DNA of 64,000 nt from Euryarchaeota archaeon UBA256 (GTDB lineage Archaea; Thermoplasmatota; Poseidoniia; Poseidoniales; Poseidoniaceae), in assembly GCA_002494645.1 (NCBI GenBank), contig DACE01000005.1, positions 5,728-69,727 of the forward strand, in the 5' to 3' direction. The position numbers and the translations under genes were made by a program. Shown here piece by piece: positions 35,501 to 42,602 of the stretch; the first letter of the stretch is position 1; each line of letters begins with the position of its first letter. The notes beneath the pieces are model-generated. The model saw only the letters and a list, made by a program, of their open reading frames with translations, had not been told where the DNA came from and searched no databases.

Positions 35501-37886
35501 TGGAGTGCCGCTGGTCGACGGTAGAGAGTACTATGCCGTTGTGGTCGTTGAATACAACGACGGTCGCTGGGGCGAGGTATCCGCTCCTTTAGGCCCCGCC
35601 TCGCCTTCTGATGAAATCCCCGGTGCACCTTTGTGGGCTACAGCCTCGCCAATGGGTGACAACGGAGACGATGGTGACCTGGAACTGGAATGGGCCCGAT
35701 GTACGGCACTGGACCTCGCTCGCACCAATATCTATGTTTCACGCTCCGTGATGACCGATGTTCTTGGCATGACTCCCGAAACGGCAGTGCAGCCCAATGA
35801 AGGCAACCAAAGCATCCTCAGCCTTACGCCTGGCGTACCGGTGTGGATTGGATTTACCTGTGTTGATGAAGCAAATCAAGAGAATTTGTCCAATGTCACC
35901 GTTGTCGGACCTGTTGTTCCAACCGGCGAACTCAATGACAACGATGCTCCTGACCCAATAGAAGGGACACAAGCCTACGACATTCCTGAGGATGAAGGAG
36001 GACGGATTGCCGTCACATGGAATCAAAGTACCGCCGATGATTGCGCTTTCTATGTTGTTTTCATGCAACAGGGCATGCTCCTTTCGGATGAAGGTGAATT
36101 GGTTTCTGTGGACGGATATTCTCAAGCCTCTGTCATCAACACCTGCGAAGAGACTCAAGCCATCATCTCATCATTGGATGGCGTCCCGCTCATCGACGGA
36201 CAAACCTACACCCTTGGCGTCGTAGCCTACGACCTGTGGTTGAATGGAAACACTGACGAAGTGCTCCTTGTGACCGCTACTCCATTCCAAAACATCCTCG
36301 GCCAGGGCTCAACCCCAGCGCGTATCACCTCACTTTTAGCCTTCGACCATGCCGATGATGACGGTACGGCCATTGACGTGATTTGGGAGCCTTCAACCGT
36401 CGAAGATTTCGCGTCCTACACAGTGTGGGTTGCTGACCAACCTGTCAAGGACCTCTCTGTCGCCTATGCCACCTTTGGCACCAACGAAGCTGTATGTGGA
36501 TGTTTCACCTTCAACAAACAGTGGATTGATGAGCGAACCAACCCGATTGAATTAACCATCTCAACTGCACTCTACGGAGATTCAGGCGGAATGATGGATC
36601 TCACCGAAACGACGCCACAGTTAATCAAACCAGATATTGAACTCTATGTGGCGGTTACCGTTCACGACCTCAAGGGGAATGTCTACCTCACCAATCTGAC
36701 GCAGGCAACGGTCACTCCAATCAACAACATCGACGACACCACTGCACCAGACCGCTTGAGTGCTCTTTCACTGACCGACCGACCCAATGACGACGGCAGC
36801 GCTTTGCTGCTGGACTTTGACCTCTCTGCTTCAGACGATGTTGCCACCTACAAGGTCTATGCTGCTACCTATGACTTCAACGATGTCACCTTGCAAGGCG
36901 ACGGCCCACAACTGCCCATTGCAACGCTGGACCGTAACCCCGCCCTTCCGTTGACCATTGACATCGTTGCTGGTGATACACCGGTACTGCCAGGTCAGTC
37001 GATATGGGTAGCCGTTGTTGTCGAAGACACCTCGGGTAACTCCCACATGACAGATTTACTTAGCGTTCAAGCGAAGTCCATCGACGATGGCGTCACCGAC
37101 CTAGGCGGCTATCTTCCCGACATCGAAGGCGTGACTGCATCATGGTTTGAGGAACAAAGCATCTTCGTAGAATGGACACATTCTACCGATGCAAGCGTGC
37201 GCGGCTACCTCGTTTTCATCGGAGATGATGCCTTCACCACAACCGATGATGCTACGATGGTCGGTGAGGTTCGTGCCTCGAATTCCTTGCTCATCACCTC
37301 GGATGTCTTCGGAGATTTGACCAATGCTTCATCCTGGCATGTCGCCGTTGTTCCCTTTGATGACAGTGTGAGCAAAACTACGGTTGAATCAATAGAAGTC
37401 TTACCCTTTGGCGAACAGGGAACCGACGGAACTCCTACCGATGAAAACGGGCAACTCTCTCTTGAATCCTTACTTACTGGACCCAACCTCATCGCCGCAG
37501 GTATGTTACTCATCGTTGTACTTCTTCTCGTGATCATCGTGCGATCTCGAGGCAATGCAACGCAGCGTAACAAGAATTGGGAACTTCAAGAAGCCACGTG
37601 GGGGATTCAAGAAAACGATGGCTGGGGTGCTTCAACGCCACCAGCAGCACCGTCACAAGGAACGCCTGCACCGCCGCCGGGAATGACCGCACAGCAAGGT
37701 AGCGAAGTCTATGCTTCTGGCGACCGAGCTCCCGCCGACCAATATGGACGACCTGCTTACCAAAACACTCAGCCCGTATTGCAACCTCAGGTCAACACCG
37801 CCCTCTTGGACGGATTATTGGACGACCAACAACAAGCACCACCGTCACCTCAAATTGATACTTCCTTCCTTGACGACTTGCTATGA
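29586..37886 (+). CDS. Giant secreted propeller/fibronectin-like surface protein with membrane anchor
   Basis: A 2766-residue protein, the largest in the window. The signal peptide (GMVLLMVLMSMSPILTLHSV-SAHA) is followed by a beta domain, then about 1600 residues of beta-propeller-like repeats of the two-component-regulator type (ADNGVGRFDYAQGFWLSTW, GNQLFILNGDYLQPYNTSNG), roughly residues 180-1755. Residues 1898-2611 hold at least five fibronectin-III-like modules (GGVLTATWSLVHDEDFARYL, GTAIDVIWEPSTVEDFASYT). A membrane helix (LIAAGMLLIVVLLLVIIV, near 2635) precedes a Pro/Gln-rich cytoplasmic tail ending in two related motifs, NTALLDGLLDDQ and DTSFLDDLL. It probably binds extracellular polymers and may signal inward; no enzyme site was seen. 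ATG at 29586 is preferred over a TTG at 29502. pabC follows after 9 bp. Confidence 0.9.
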   Translation: MNTTGRTPRPARHEPRAIGMVLLMVLMSMSPILTLHSVSAHAEPSGVTWPLEGSNDTGWVTLTTSGADGSVGTQATADWNLSFAPGAELSNVSLEVRVSGQNGMTIEEPLLAVNGMGTNLFDWRTLGVLGQQDAFAAGPTYAGRLNPNTNSNAGWDLPSDAEITEMIIEALAPRDPLVSLTPFTLDIHAAAIHPDSGMLYLAANNDVFMLNAQTSPLAVDVLDMDAYGGVTNLVVDEANGLIHMLGSDGTFLAQTLADGSSASGLPDPGEVMDVMALLSDGSVAAASGNGVMMFDGSQWSSLMTAPASDGPRDALAILELNNLLYVSIDGVGIMRYDLATNAALSTWSTANNLHSDSITHMTQSGNQLLLGSADNGVGRFDYAQGFWLSTWTSANWLDDNEIFGIERVGNQLFILNGDYLQPYNTSNGVFTAAYELQDFGLSQSGAAMMVWPSIGAASPTQDALVVSDASGLLAHLIPGKNPLLEGTLRLASGPGTEEMGALAELNNVLYIASLDGTGINRYDIGNTLWLQPLPFNGDALTLTTDGTDLFVASSASTITQMDTAGTTLLEWTSQGCWGTSSDFLSMDVDGDVIVASLENGGFVILDRASGSCTGYDTTNGIPSSFLGDVALYADKAYVASEDKGVLRYDITNDTWLEPWGSTGVNGVDYAPVALVGDILHLGLQGFGVVRKDLSNGELLSPLLASNRGGVLPSAQIYALESDGNNLYVGTQQGARKWDGNQATTFGQGSSWTTRPTSFFDFEIDGGSIYAGTNIGACKYSLSNLAIDDCQNVYDGMPNWATYSVAVDADTVYGGTTSGVGLIDKSNFQHDSNWGEGTQTGNAVVEIMGDIAYIGTDGLGVMRYNITSNQWLVPFTEDNGVLDGGNDDVTGLVADIRANLLWVGGSDGFQLINVTTGAEAYDIERNNNLYDAAGSPYGMMIHNNIMYYHSSTASDEVSRMDVANLTSVGNLDIGQRVGQNGGDIIGMEMAGDVLMVSVASGQWWQVDGSGGIAMYNTSNGSYASNILPTGSIDRVTSYRSSTGNTWVAWGELRLDLYNSTGVRVNSWTTFELPIRGIVEYDGETLFATEGGIARYNEITNTWNTTWYAGNGLPNNAGSRFYELWTDGSNLVVGGATFQNWGGFREGIISHLDATGSWSSYPADSYSNIADGYPISMEMCGGALNVAMYNNNGGIARIDLANGTVLSGFDRSQLDGTSPASVTCDASDTLYVGYYADNQPISKYSFQSNAFLSSLTTSSHNLPSDRIWYDSLAHENGQLIVGHGLGLQGSNIIGGGYSIMSSNGATTTQASVQGSGSSVTSFQWLGGSSGWMMGQAGGSSGYSHVSTLNALGMQKVVDLPGLVSGQVPTMISNATHIWAAVGGQPGQNQISGTGSGLLQGAFLPNGEVEWQFGWTLAGNSEVNDLYLSGTDLFIASNPTGMIKLDTTTRTMTAINGAVHNKFDTMHLYGSELIIGLAGDGGSPPGVQVFDLTTQQFGNGRLVAGLPSSIVNGFAATSNIMYVATNGGIGRFNYTLSDWMDPITSGLPSSVVEDIVAIGTDIYIATPAGLYVWDESTNTGSTYTTANGLMGNSVWGLSTSNGANGAVTLIMSHDGRGAERPGVTMMDTSSQLVTATHRFDQLPSNGVISLASDWWGLHIGTDTGPLTHWNGSSGDFEDGLNYGTMYGLPTSLVSDGHTLLAFDNTMFNVIESTTPSHGWTYGTILNQGVNSDAVITSNHIWMTTTTGLWGFEKGGLYAPVEGEYMRSASPLTVKALTNGGGTNITEMTHPGMAIELVNPAASYALDSDTGAPGVHGLLFQNVPLIFTSPVEGAAIWAKSVSLKYDATLDLSQDSNLELNLQSAVDNGLLYDNTRHVSLRLYSPSNGTMEVRMTYDYVRNDTPVALDALVDRPDDGGGVLTATWSLVHDEDFARYLVFVNEGPWSVVPNELNLMGQTPDKAISMHSRLGADIETANGVPLVDGREYYAVVVVEYNDGRWGEVSAPLGPASPSDEIPGAPLWATASPMGDNGDDGDLELEWARCTALDLARTNIYVSRSVMTDVLGMTPETAVQPNEGNQSILSLTPGVPVWIGFTCVDEANQENLSNVTVVGPVVPTGELNDNDAPDPIEGTQAYDIPEDEGGRIAVTWNQSTADDCAFYVVFMQQGMLLSDEGELVSVDGYSQASVINTCEETQAIISSLDGVPLIDGQTYTLGVVAYDLWLNGNTDEVLLVTATPFQNILGQGSTPARITSLLAFDHADDDGTAIDVIWEPSTVEDFASYTVWVADQPVKDLSVAYATFGTNEAVCGCFTFNKQWIDERTNPIELTISTALYGDSGGMMDLTETTPQLIKPDIELYVAVTVHDLKGNVYLTNLTQATVTPINNIDDTTAPDRLSALSLTDRPNDDGSALLLDFDLSASDDVATYKVYAATYDFNDVTLQGDGPQLPIATLDRNPALPLTIDIVAGDTPVLPGQSIWVAVVVEDTSGNSHMTDLLSVQAKSIDDGVTDLGGYLPDIEGVTASWFEEQSIFVEWTHSTDASVRGYLVFIGDDAFTTTDDATMVGEVRASNSLLITSDVFGDLTNASSWHVAVVPFDDSVSKTTVESIEVLPFGEQGTDGTPTDENGQLSLESLLTGPNLIAAGMLLIVVLLLVIIVRSRGNATQRNKNWELQEATWGIQENDGWGASTPPAAPSQGTPAPPPGMTAQQGSEVYASGDRAPADQYGRPAYQNTQPVLQPQVNTALLDGLLDDQQQAPPSPQIDTSFLDDLL

Positions 37887-37895
37887 GGTGAGGTC

Positions 37896-38642
37896 ATGAG
37901 CGATGTCGGACCTCGCAGCAGCGTTTTCACAACGCTTCTGGTTCATCAAAACAGGCAGGTTGCTGATTGGTCTGACCATCGCTCTCGTCTCGAGCGCCAT
38001 GCGGAGCGATTACGCATCACCTTACCTGACGGCACTCCGATTCTCCAACCCCCTGAACAGCACGAATGGCAACTGATGCGGGTCTCAGTCAACGCTCAAA
38101 ACCAAGAATGGATTGTTGAATATCGCCCAGTCAATGTGCGTAATGAAGCCATTGACGCCATCACGCTCCCAGCACCTCGGTGGAATCAGCGTACCAACGG
38201 GTGCAAGCACGGCGATTGGGGCGCTTACAGGCAGGCGCTCCAATCAGCGGTGGATGCTGGGTGTGACGCGGCCCTACTGATTCATGAACACGCCATCGTC
38301 GACGCAGACCGGGCAACTCCAATTCTCTTGGATGAGGACGGCACCGTTTGGATGGCCAGCGAATCCGATGGAGGTGTTGACGGAATAACTGCAGCACTCT
38401 TTGAACGTGAATTGAAAGGCAATGGGTTTCCTGTTAACCGAGGACGCTTGAACGAACGCTTGGTCGCTCGGTGTCATGAATTGATTCTTGTCGGCACGGG
38501 CATGGGCGTTTGTCGCGTGGAATCAATCGATGGTGAGCAGGTTGGTTCATCCTCTGTTCTCTCATCAATGGGTCATCGTATCCTTGACCAACATTTTACC
38601 GATGAGGCCACATGGTCTGACCTGAGGACGCACGATGAGTGA
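37896..38642 (+). CDS. pabC: Aminodeoxychorismate lyase-type class IV aminotransferase
   Basis: A 248-residue PLP enzyme of fold type IV, probably converting 4-amino-4-deoxychorismate to p-aminobenzoate and pyruvate. The PLP lysine is likely K104 in RTNGCKHGDWGAYRQALQSA, followed by the class IV pattern AGCDAALLI, and GTGMGVCRVESIDGEQVG corresponds to the phosphate-binding and substrate loop. The gene overlaps the fused pabBA gene by 8 bp, which strongly supports the p-aminobenzoate assignment over branched-chain or D-amino acid aminotransferases. GAGGTGAGG precedes the ATG. Confidence 0.88.
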   Translation: MSDVGPRSSVFTTLLVHQNRQVADWSDHRSRLERHAERLRITLPDGTPILQPPEQHEWQLMRVSVNAQNQEWIVEYRPVNVRNEAIDAITLPAPRWNQRTNGCKHGDWGAYRQALQSAVDAGCDAALLIHEHAIVDADRATPILLDEDGTVWMASESDGGVDGITAALFERELKGNGFPVNRGRLNERLVARCHELILVGTGMGVCRVESIDGEQVGSSSVLSSMGHRILDQHFTDEATWSDLRTHDE

Positions 38643-40875
38643 CCGATTGATGGCGCTTGCTGAGCAATTAGCGGAAGCTGATTTGACCGGTAAGGGTGCT
38701 TTCCGTTACGGAAGCCCGGACCGTGTCATGCTTGTTTCCGGAGGACCTGCGTCCCATCTCGCTCAATGGTCCATGATGGCTGGCCCACCGTCCTTTCGAG
38801 TATCGATTCGCCAACCAAGTCGAAGTGACCTACCTCGGGGCGAGCCCCATTCACCGCTCCATGACGGCATTCAACTCACGCCGATGCCCGATGTCCTCTT
38901 GGCTGAGGTTGAGGAGTGGAAACACGGCAGTTGGTACCACCGAGTGACGCTGCGTGCAAAGCATCTCGGCGACATGATGGAGAAACTCAAACCGCTCACC
39001 AATCAAGATACCTTTCAGCAACTACTACCAGAGAATTGTCCTCAGCGTCCATTTTGGTCGGGAGCACTCGCCTACGATCTGGTACAATGGACTCAACCGA
39101 TACGCCTCCAACACCCACCCGATGAAGGAGCGCTCCTTGCCGTGTTGTGGTATGTTGACAATGGTGTCGTTGAAGAATGTAAAACGGGAACCATCACGGC
39201 CTTTGGGCAGGACGTGGCGTGGGTTGAGGCGTGTAAGGCGACGCTTGAACAGCCGTGGAAGGCCATCACAATTCCAGAAGCCAAACTCGGAAGAGAATCA
39301 ACGACGCATACGGATGAAACTCACGAGGAAAACATCCGCAGAATCCAACAAGGCATCGTTGCCGGCCAAGTCTATCAGGTCAACATTGGCAAGCACTGGC
39401 AAGGCGATATCGACCACCCCTACCGTGTATTTCAGCGATTAACACAGCACAACCCCGCTCCATTTTCGGCTTATGTTGAGGCCGAAGACTTGGGATTTGC
39501 ACTCGCTAGTTCATCGCCTGAATCGCTTCTCGCCTGTGATGGAACCACCGTTCGAACCTCTCCAATCAAAGGCACCTGCCCTCGTGGGAATTCTCCCGAA
39601 GAAAGTGAGGCCTTCAGAACGGCGATGCTTGAAAGTGAGAAAGAGCGTGCAGAGCACCGAATGTTGGTGGATCTGATGCGCAATGACCTGACCCGTGTTT
39701 GTGAACCTGGGACGGTCGGTGTTGACCGTTTTGACGTGGAAGTATACACCAATGTTCAGCATCTTGTCAGCCACATTTCTGGAAGACTGCGCCCCGATGC
39801 TTCGGGGCAATCAGCCATTCAAGCCGTCTTCCCCGGTGGCTCAATCACTGGATGCCCCCGGACCATGGTATGTGCAGCCATCGATGCTGTGGAGCAGATG
39901 CCTCGCTCTTTTTGGACGGGTTCCGTCGGATGGATGGACGTCCATACAGGCGCGTCTTCGTGGAATATACTCATTCGCACCCTTGAAGCAAAGCGAATTG
40001 GAAGAAGATGGTCGGGTAGCATTGGAGCAGGCGGTGGAATCACCATCGGTTCTGAGCCGACCAAAGAAGTTGAAGAAGCCGCTTGGAAGGCTGCAGCACT
40101 TCGCTTAGCAGCAGGGTGGATCACTGCCGAGCAATCCAATGTCTCCAAAGGAGGGTTGGAACTATATCCCATCGAACAAGGTGTCCAGCGAGCACCATCC
40201 ACGTCCACGGGTTCGGTGTTCACCCTCGAACAGGCGTTGCAATCAAGAGAAGTCGGATGCATCCTCTTCATTGAAAATCTTGATTCGTTTTCTTACAACA
40301 TCGTCAATGCGGTTACCGAACTTGGGCACGATGTTGTGGTGATGTTGGCCCGCTCAGCAGTATCGGCTCCTTACCTCGACCCGGTAAACCTCCACAATCT
40401 CCTCGAACGCCTGCAGCCCTCACATCTCATCCTCGGACCGGGACCCGGCACGCCACTTGATGCCGCCCTGACCGTTGCCCTTGCACACCACGCACTCGCC
40501 GGTCAACTGGAGATGCCCGTACTCGGCATCTGTTTGGGTCATCAGGCCCTTGCCCTTGCCGACGGTTACTCGGTTGAGCCTTCTCCCTTTGGACCGGTTC
40601 ATGGCTCACCTGTGGCCGTTGAGCACGTTCAAGATTCACTGTTTTCTGGAATGGATTCTCCCGTCATGCTGACGAGGTACAATTCGCTCGTCATCAAAGA
40701 CGGCGGGTCTCATGCACTGAACGTCTGCGCGCATGAAGTCGGTACGGGATTACCGATGGGACTTGTACATCCAACACTCCCAATTCACAGCCTACAGGTT
40801 CATCCGGAATCCGTCGGTTCAGAACTTGGAATGCTTTTGATGCAACAATTTCTTCAAATTCAATCGGATGGTTGA
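38635..40875 (+). CDS. pabBA: Fused aminodeoxychorismate synthase PabB-PabA
   Basis: A 746-residue fusion that makes 4-amino-4-deoxychorismate from chorismate and glutamine. Residues 1-520 are the chorismate-binding PabB part: YQVNIGKHWQGDI, TVRTSPIKGTCPRG (the PIKGT signature of PabB rather than PIAGT of TrpE), HRMLVDLMRNDLTRVCEPGT and FPGGSITGCPRT. Residues 541-746 are a class I glutamine amidotransferase, PabA: IENLDSFSYNIVNAV, LILGPGPGTP, the nucleophile Cys633 in GICLGHQAL, and LQVHPESV with the His and Glu of the triad. The order B-A is unusual relative to the A-B fusions of eukaryotes. Product feeds folate or a related pterin. Confidence 0.95.
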   Translation: MSDRLMALAEQLAEADLTGKGAFRYGSPDRVMLVSGGPASHLAQWSMMAGPPSFRVSIRQPSRSDLPRGEPHSPLHDGIQLTPMPDVLLAEVEEWKHGSWYHRVTLRAKHLGDMMEKLKPLTNQDTFQQLLPENCPQRPFWSGALAYDLVQWTQPIRLQHPPDEGALLAVLWYVDNGVVEECKTGTITAFGQDVAWVEACKATLEQPWKAITIPEAKLGRESTTHTDETHEENIRRIQQGIVAGQVYQVNIGKHWQGDIDHPYRVFQRLTQHNPAPFSAYVEAEDLGFALASSSPESLLACDGTTVRTSPIKGTCPRGNSPEESEAFRTAMLESEKERAEHRMLVDLMRNDLTRVCEPGTVGVDRFDVEVYTNVQHLVSHISGRLRPDASGQSAIQAVFPGGSITGCPRTMVCAAIDAVEQMPRSFWTGSVGWMDVHTGASSWNILIRTLEAKRIGRRWSGSIGAGGGITIGSEPTKEVEEAAWKAAALRLAAGWITAEQSNVSKGGLELYPIEQGVQRAPSTSTGSVFTLEQALQSREVGCILFIENLDSFSYNIVNAVTELGHDVVVMLARSAVSAPYLDPVNLHNLLERLQPSHLILGPGPGTPLDAALTVALAHHALAGQLEMPVLGICLGHQALALADGYSVEPSPFGPVHGSPVAVEHVQDSLFSGMDSPVMLTRYNSLVIKDGGSHALNVCAHEVGTGLPMGLVHPTLPIHSLQVHPESVGSELGMLLMQQFLQIQSDG

Positions 40876-40911
40876 AGAATCCCTTACCGCTCCCGTGGAT
40901 GAGGATAGCCT

Positions 40912-41298
40912 ATGCCAGCCTGCCGCCATTGTGGAAGCACCTACCCGCGTGAGTTCTTCATCCATGGAATCGGCCCGAAGGCGCAAGTCTGCGTCCAGTG
41001 TGGCGTAGACCACGGTTTGGTGACCAAAGAAGAGGTCCCTGTTCTGTTTGAAAAGGACATGGCAAGTGCACGTTTCTCCGCTGTTGCTCGCCGTTACAGC
41101 ATTTTTCTCTATCTTCCATTCCTTTGGATGCTGTGGGGTGCTACCCTCTCTGATGTTGAACCGTGGGGGCTCTTTTTCCTCGGCCTTCTTTTGCTTCTGA
41201 CCCTTGCAGCCCCGGTGATTTTCATCTACCGCGGCGGGCGATATTCTGGCGACATGGCACGGTTGAGCCCTGCTTATGACCGACCAAAGGGTCACTGA
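40912..41298 (+). CDS. Zinc-ribbon membrane protein
   Basis: A 128-residue protein with an N-terminal zinc ribbon formed by CRHCG (C4, C7) and CVQCG (C27, C30), followed by two membrane helices (SIFLYLPFLWMLWGATL and GLFFLGLLLLLTLAAPVIFIY) and a basic, Tyr/Arg-rich C-terminus. The ribbon is on the cytoplasmic side if positive-inside topology holds. No family is recognised. It lies 36 bp after pabBA on the same strand and abuts the convergent YchF gene. Confidence 0.72.
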   Translation: MPACRHCGSTYPREFFIHGIGPKAQVCVQCGVDHGLVTKEEVPVLFEKDMASARFSAVARRYSIFLYLPFLWMLWGATLSDVEPWGLFFLGLLLLLTLAAPVIFIYRGGRYSGDMARLSPAYDRPKGH

Positions 41299-42585
41299 TC
41301 ACGATTTAGCGTGAATCTTGAGCACGTCACCATCTTCTAACTCGTGCTCAGCACCGACCACGCGACGAGTCCGGCCGTCAACTCCTCTGATGAATCCATC
41401 ACCGAGGTCGCTGTGCACATGATAGGCGAGGGCTTTGGCTTGAAGCTGAGCAGGAACCACGAACGCATCTGGAAGAACTCGCCCATCGCCATCAACCCAA
41501 TGCGTTTCATCTTGAACTGGATAAACGACGATCCGCTCGAGGTGGTCAAAGAGAACACGGTCAAGCAAACGGGCCAAGCCCGTACCCCCATGCGCCTCAA
41601 GACGAGCCCCCATATGGTTGAGGGCCTTTCGTTGAGCGTCATTCAATGAGGATTCGTTGGTCAGCGAGAATGAAGGGGCACCTGGTCGATAATCGACGAG
41701 CCCTGCAGTTTGTGCACGGCGAAGTGCCAACTCGACATCTGCCATACAACCTACCATGTTGTGTTGAGGGAAGCCATGAAGCACGCCCGCTGGAGCGATA
41801 TCAAATTTATTAGCAGCATAGGCGATTGGGAAAAGATGTCCACGGAGTGTTTGGCCGAGGCGGTGGAGAACGGAGGTATCCCATTCCCACGGTTGTTGCG
41901 TACTTTCAACGGCAGCATTGAATTCCAACATAGCTTGATTCACCATGTTCATGGTAGCACCAAGTCCACTCAATCGTTCTTGGATGAAGGATATCAGTCC
42001 CTTTTCACCCTCGGCTTGGACACGTCGTACACCTCGACTCCATCCGTCTTCGAGAAGACCTCCAATCCAAGCATCAAGTTCATGCTGAAGAAATTCAATC
42101 TCTGCCCGCATGGCATCTTGTGCCTGTTCAAGAGTTGCTTCTGTCCCCATGAACTGTCCTTCAATATCCGTGGTACCCGCTGCATCGAGCACTTGAATGA
42201 GAACGTCGCTGTTGGCGAGGTCTGCGAGGAAAGCATTGCCGCGTCCTCGTCCTTCACTGGCACCAGGAACAAGTCCTGCAACGTCAACGAGGGCTACGGG
42301 GACGGAGCGGCGGTGCCCGGCACATGTACCAGTTCGTGGTTCGCACAGACTTCCCTGACGGGGATCATCAATTGCAACGGGGTCAAGTCGGCCCTCGCCT
42401 TCCAATTTTTCTCGCAGGTCCTTACAGGGACAAGGGAGGCGCGCCTCTACGAAAGCGACACCAACATTGGGGTCAATCGTACAGAAGGGATAATTCGCAA
42501 TGTCGACCTGAGCGAGAGTTGCAGCGCTAAAGAAGGTTGATTTTCCCACGTTGGGTTTGCCGACCAGACCAATGCGCACGTGCAT
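41299..42585 (-). CDS. YchF-type TRAFAC GTPase
   Basis: A 428-residue archaeal YchF/Obg-like P-loop NTPase; bacterial YchF binds ATP and associates with ribosomes. Motifs are G1 GLVGKPNVGKSTFFSA (residues 6-21), the switch segment NYPFCTIDPNVG, G3 DVAGLVPGASEGRGRGNAF, AANKFDIAP as G4, and a C-terminal TGS-like domain (FVVPAQLQAKALAYHVHSDL, GDVLKIHAK). ATG at 42585 gives the canonical N-terminus; a GTG at 42606 overlapping the upstream stop is less likely. It is the last gene of a three-gene cluster with the oxidase-like protein and its small partner. Confidence 0.92.
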   Translation of the reverse strand: MHVRIGLVGKPNVGKSTFFSAATLAQVDIANYPFCTIDPNVGVAFVEARLPCPCKDLREKLEGEGRLDPVAIDDPRQGSLCEPRTGTCAGHRRSVPVALVDVAGLVPGASEGRGRGNAFLADLANSDVLIQVLDAAGTTDIEGQFMGTEATLEQAQDAMRAEIEFLQHELDAWIGGLLEDGWSRGVRRVQAEGEKGLISFIQERLSGLGATMNMVNQAMLEFNAAVESTQQPWEWDTSVLHRLGQTLRGHLFPIAYAANKFDIAPAGVLHGFPQHNMVGCMADVELALRRAQTAGLVDYRPGAPSFSLTNESSLNDAQRKALNHMGARLEAHGGTGLARLLDRVLFDHLERIVVYPVQDETHWVDGDGRVLPDAFVVPAQLQAKALAYHVHSDLGDGFIRGVDGRTRRVVGAEHELEDGDVLKIHAKS

Positions 42586-42602
42586 CACTTCCGATGCCCG
42601 AA

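Noticed and set aside
41710..42540. 276-codon plus-strand frame
   Set aside because: It is antisense to the YchF GTPase gene, which has complete G motifs.
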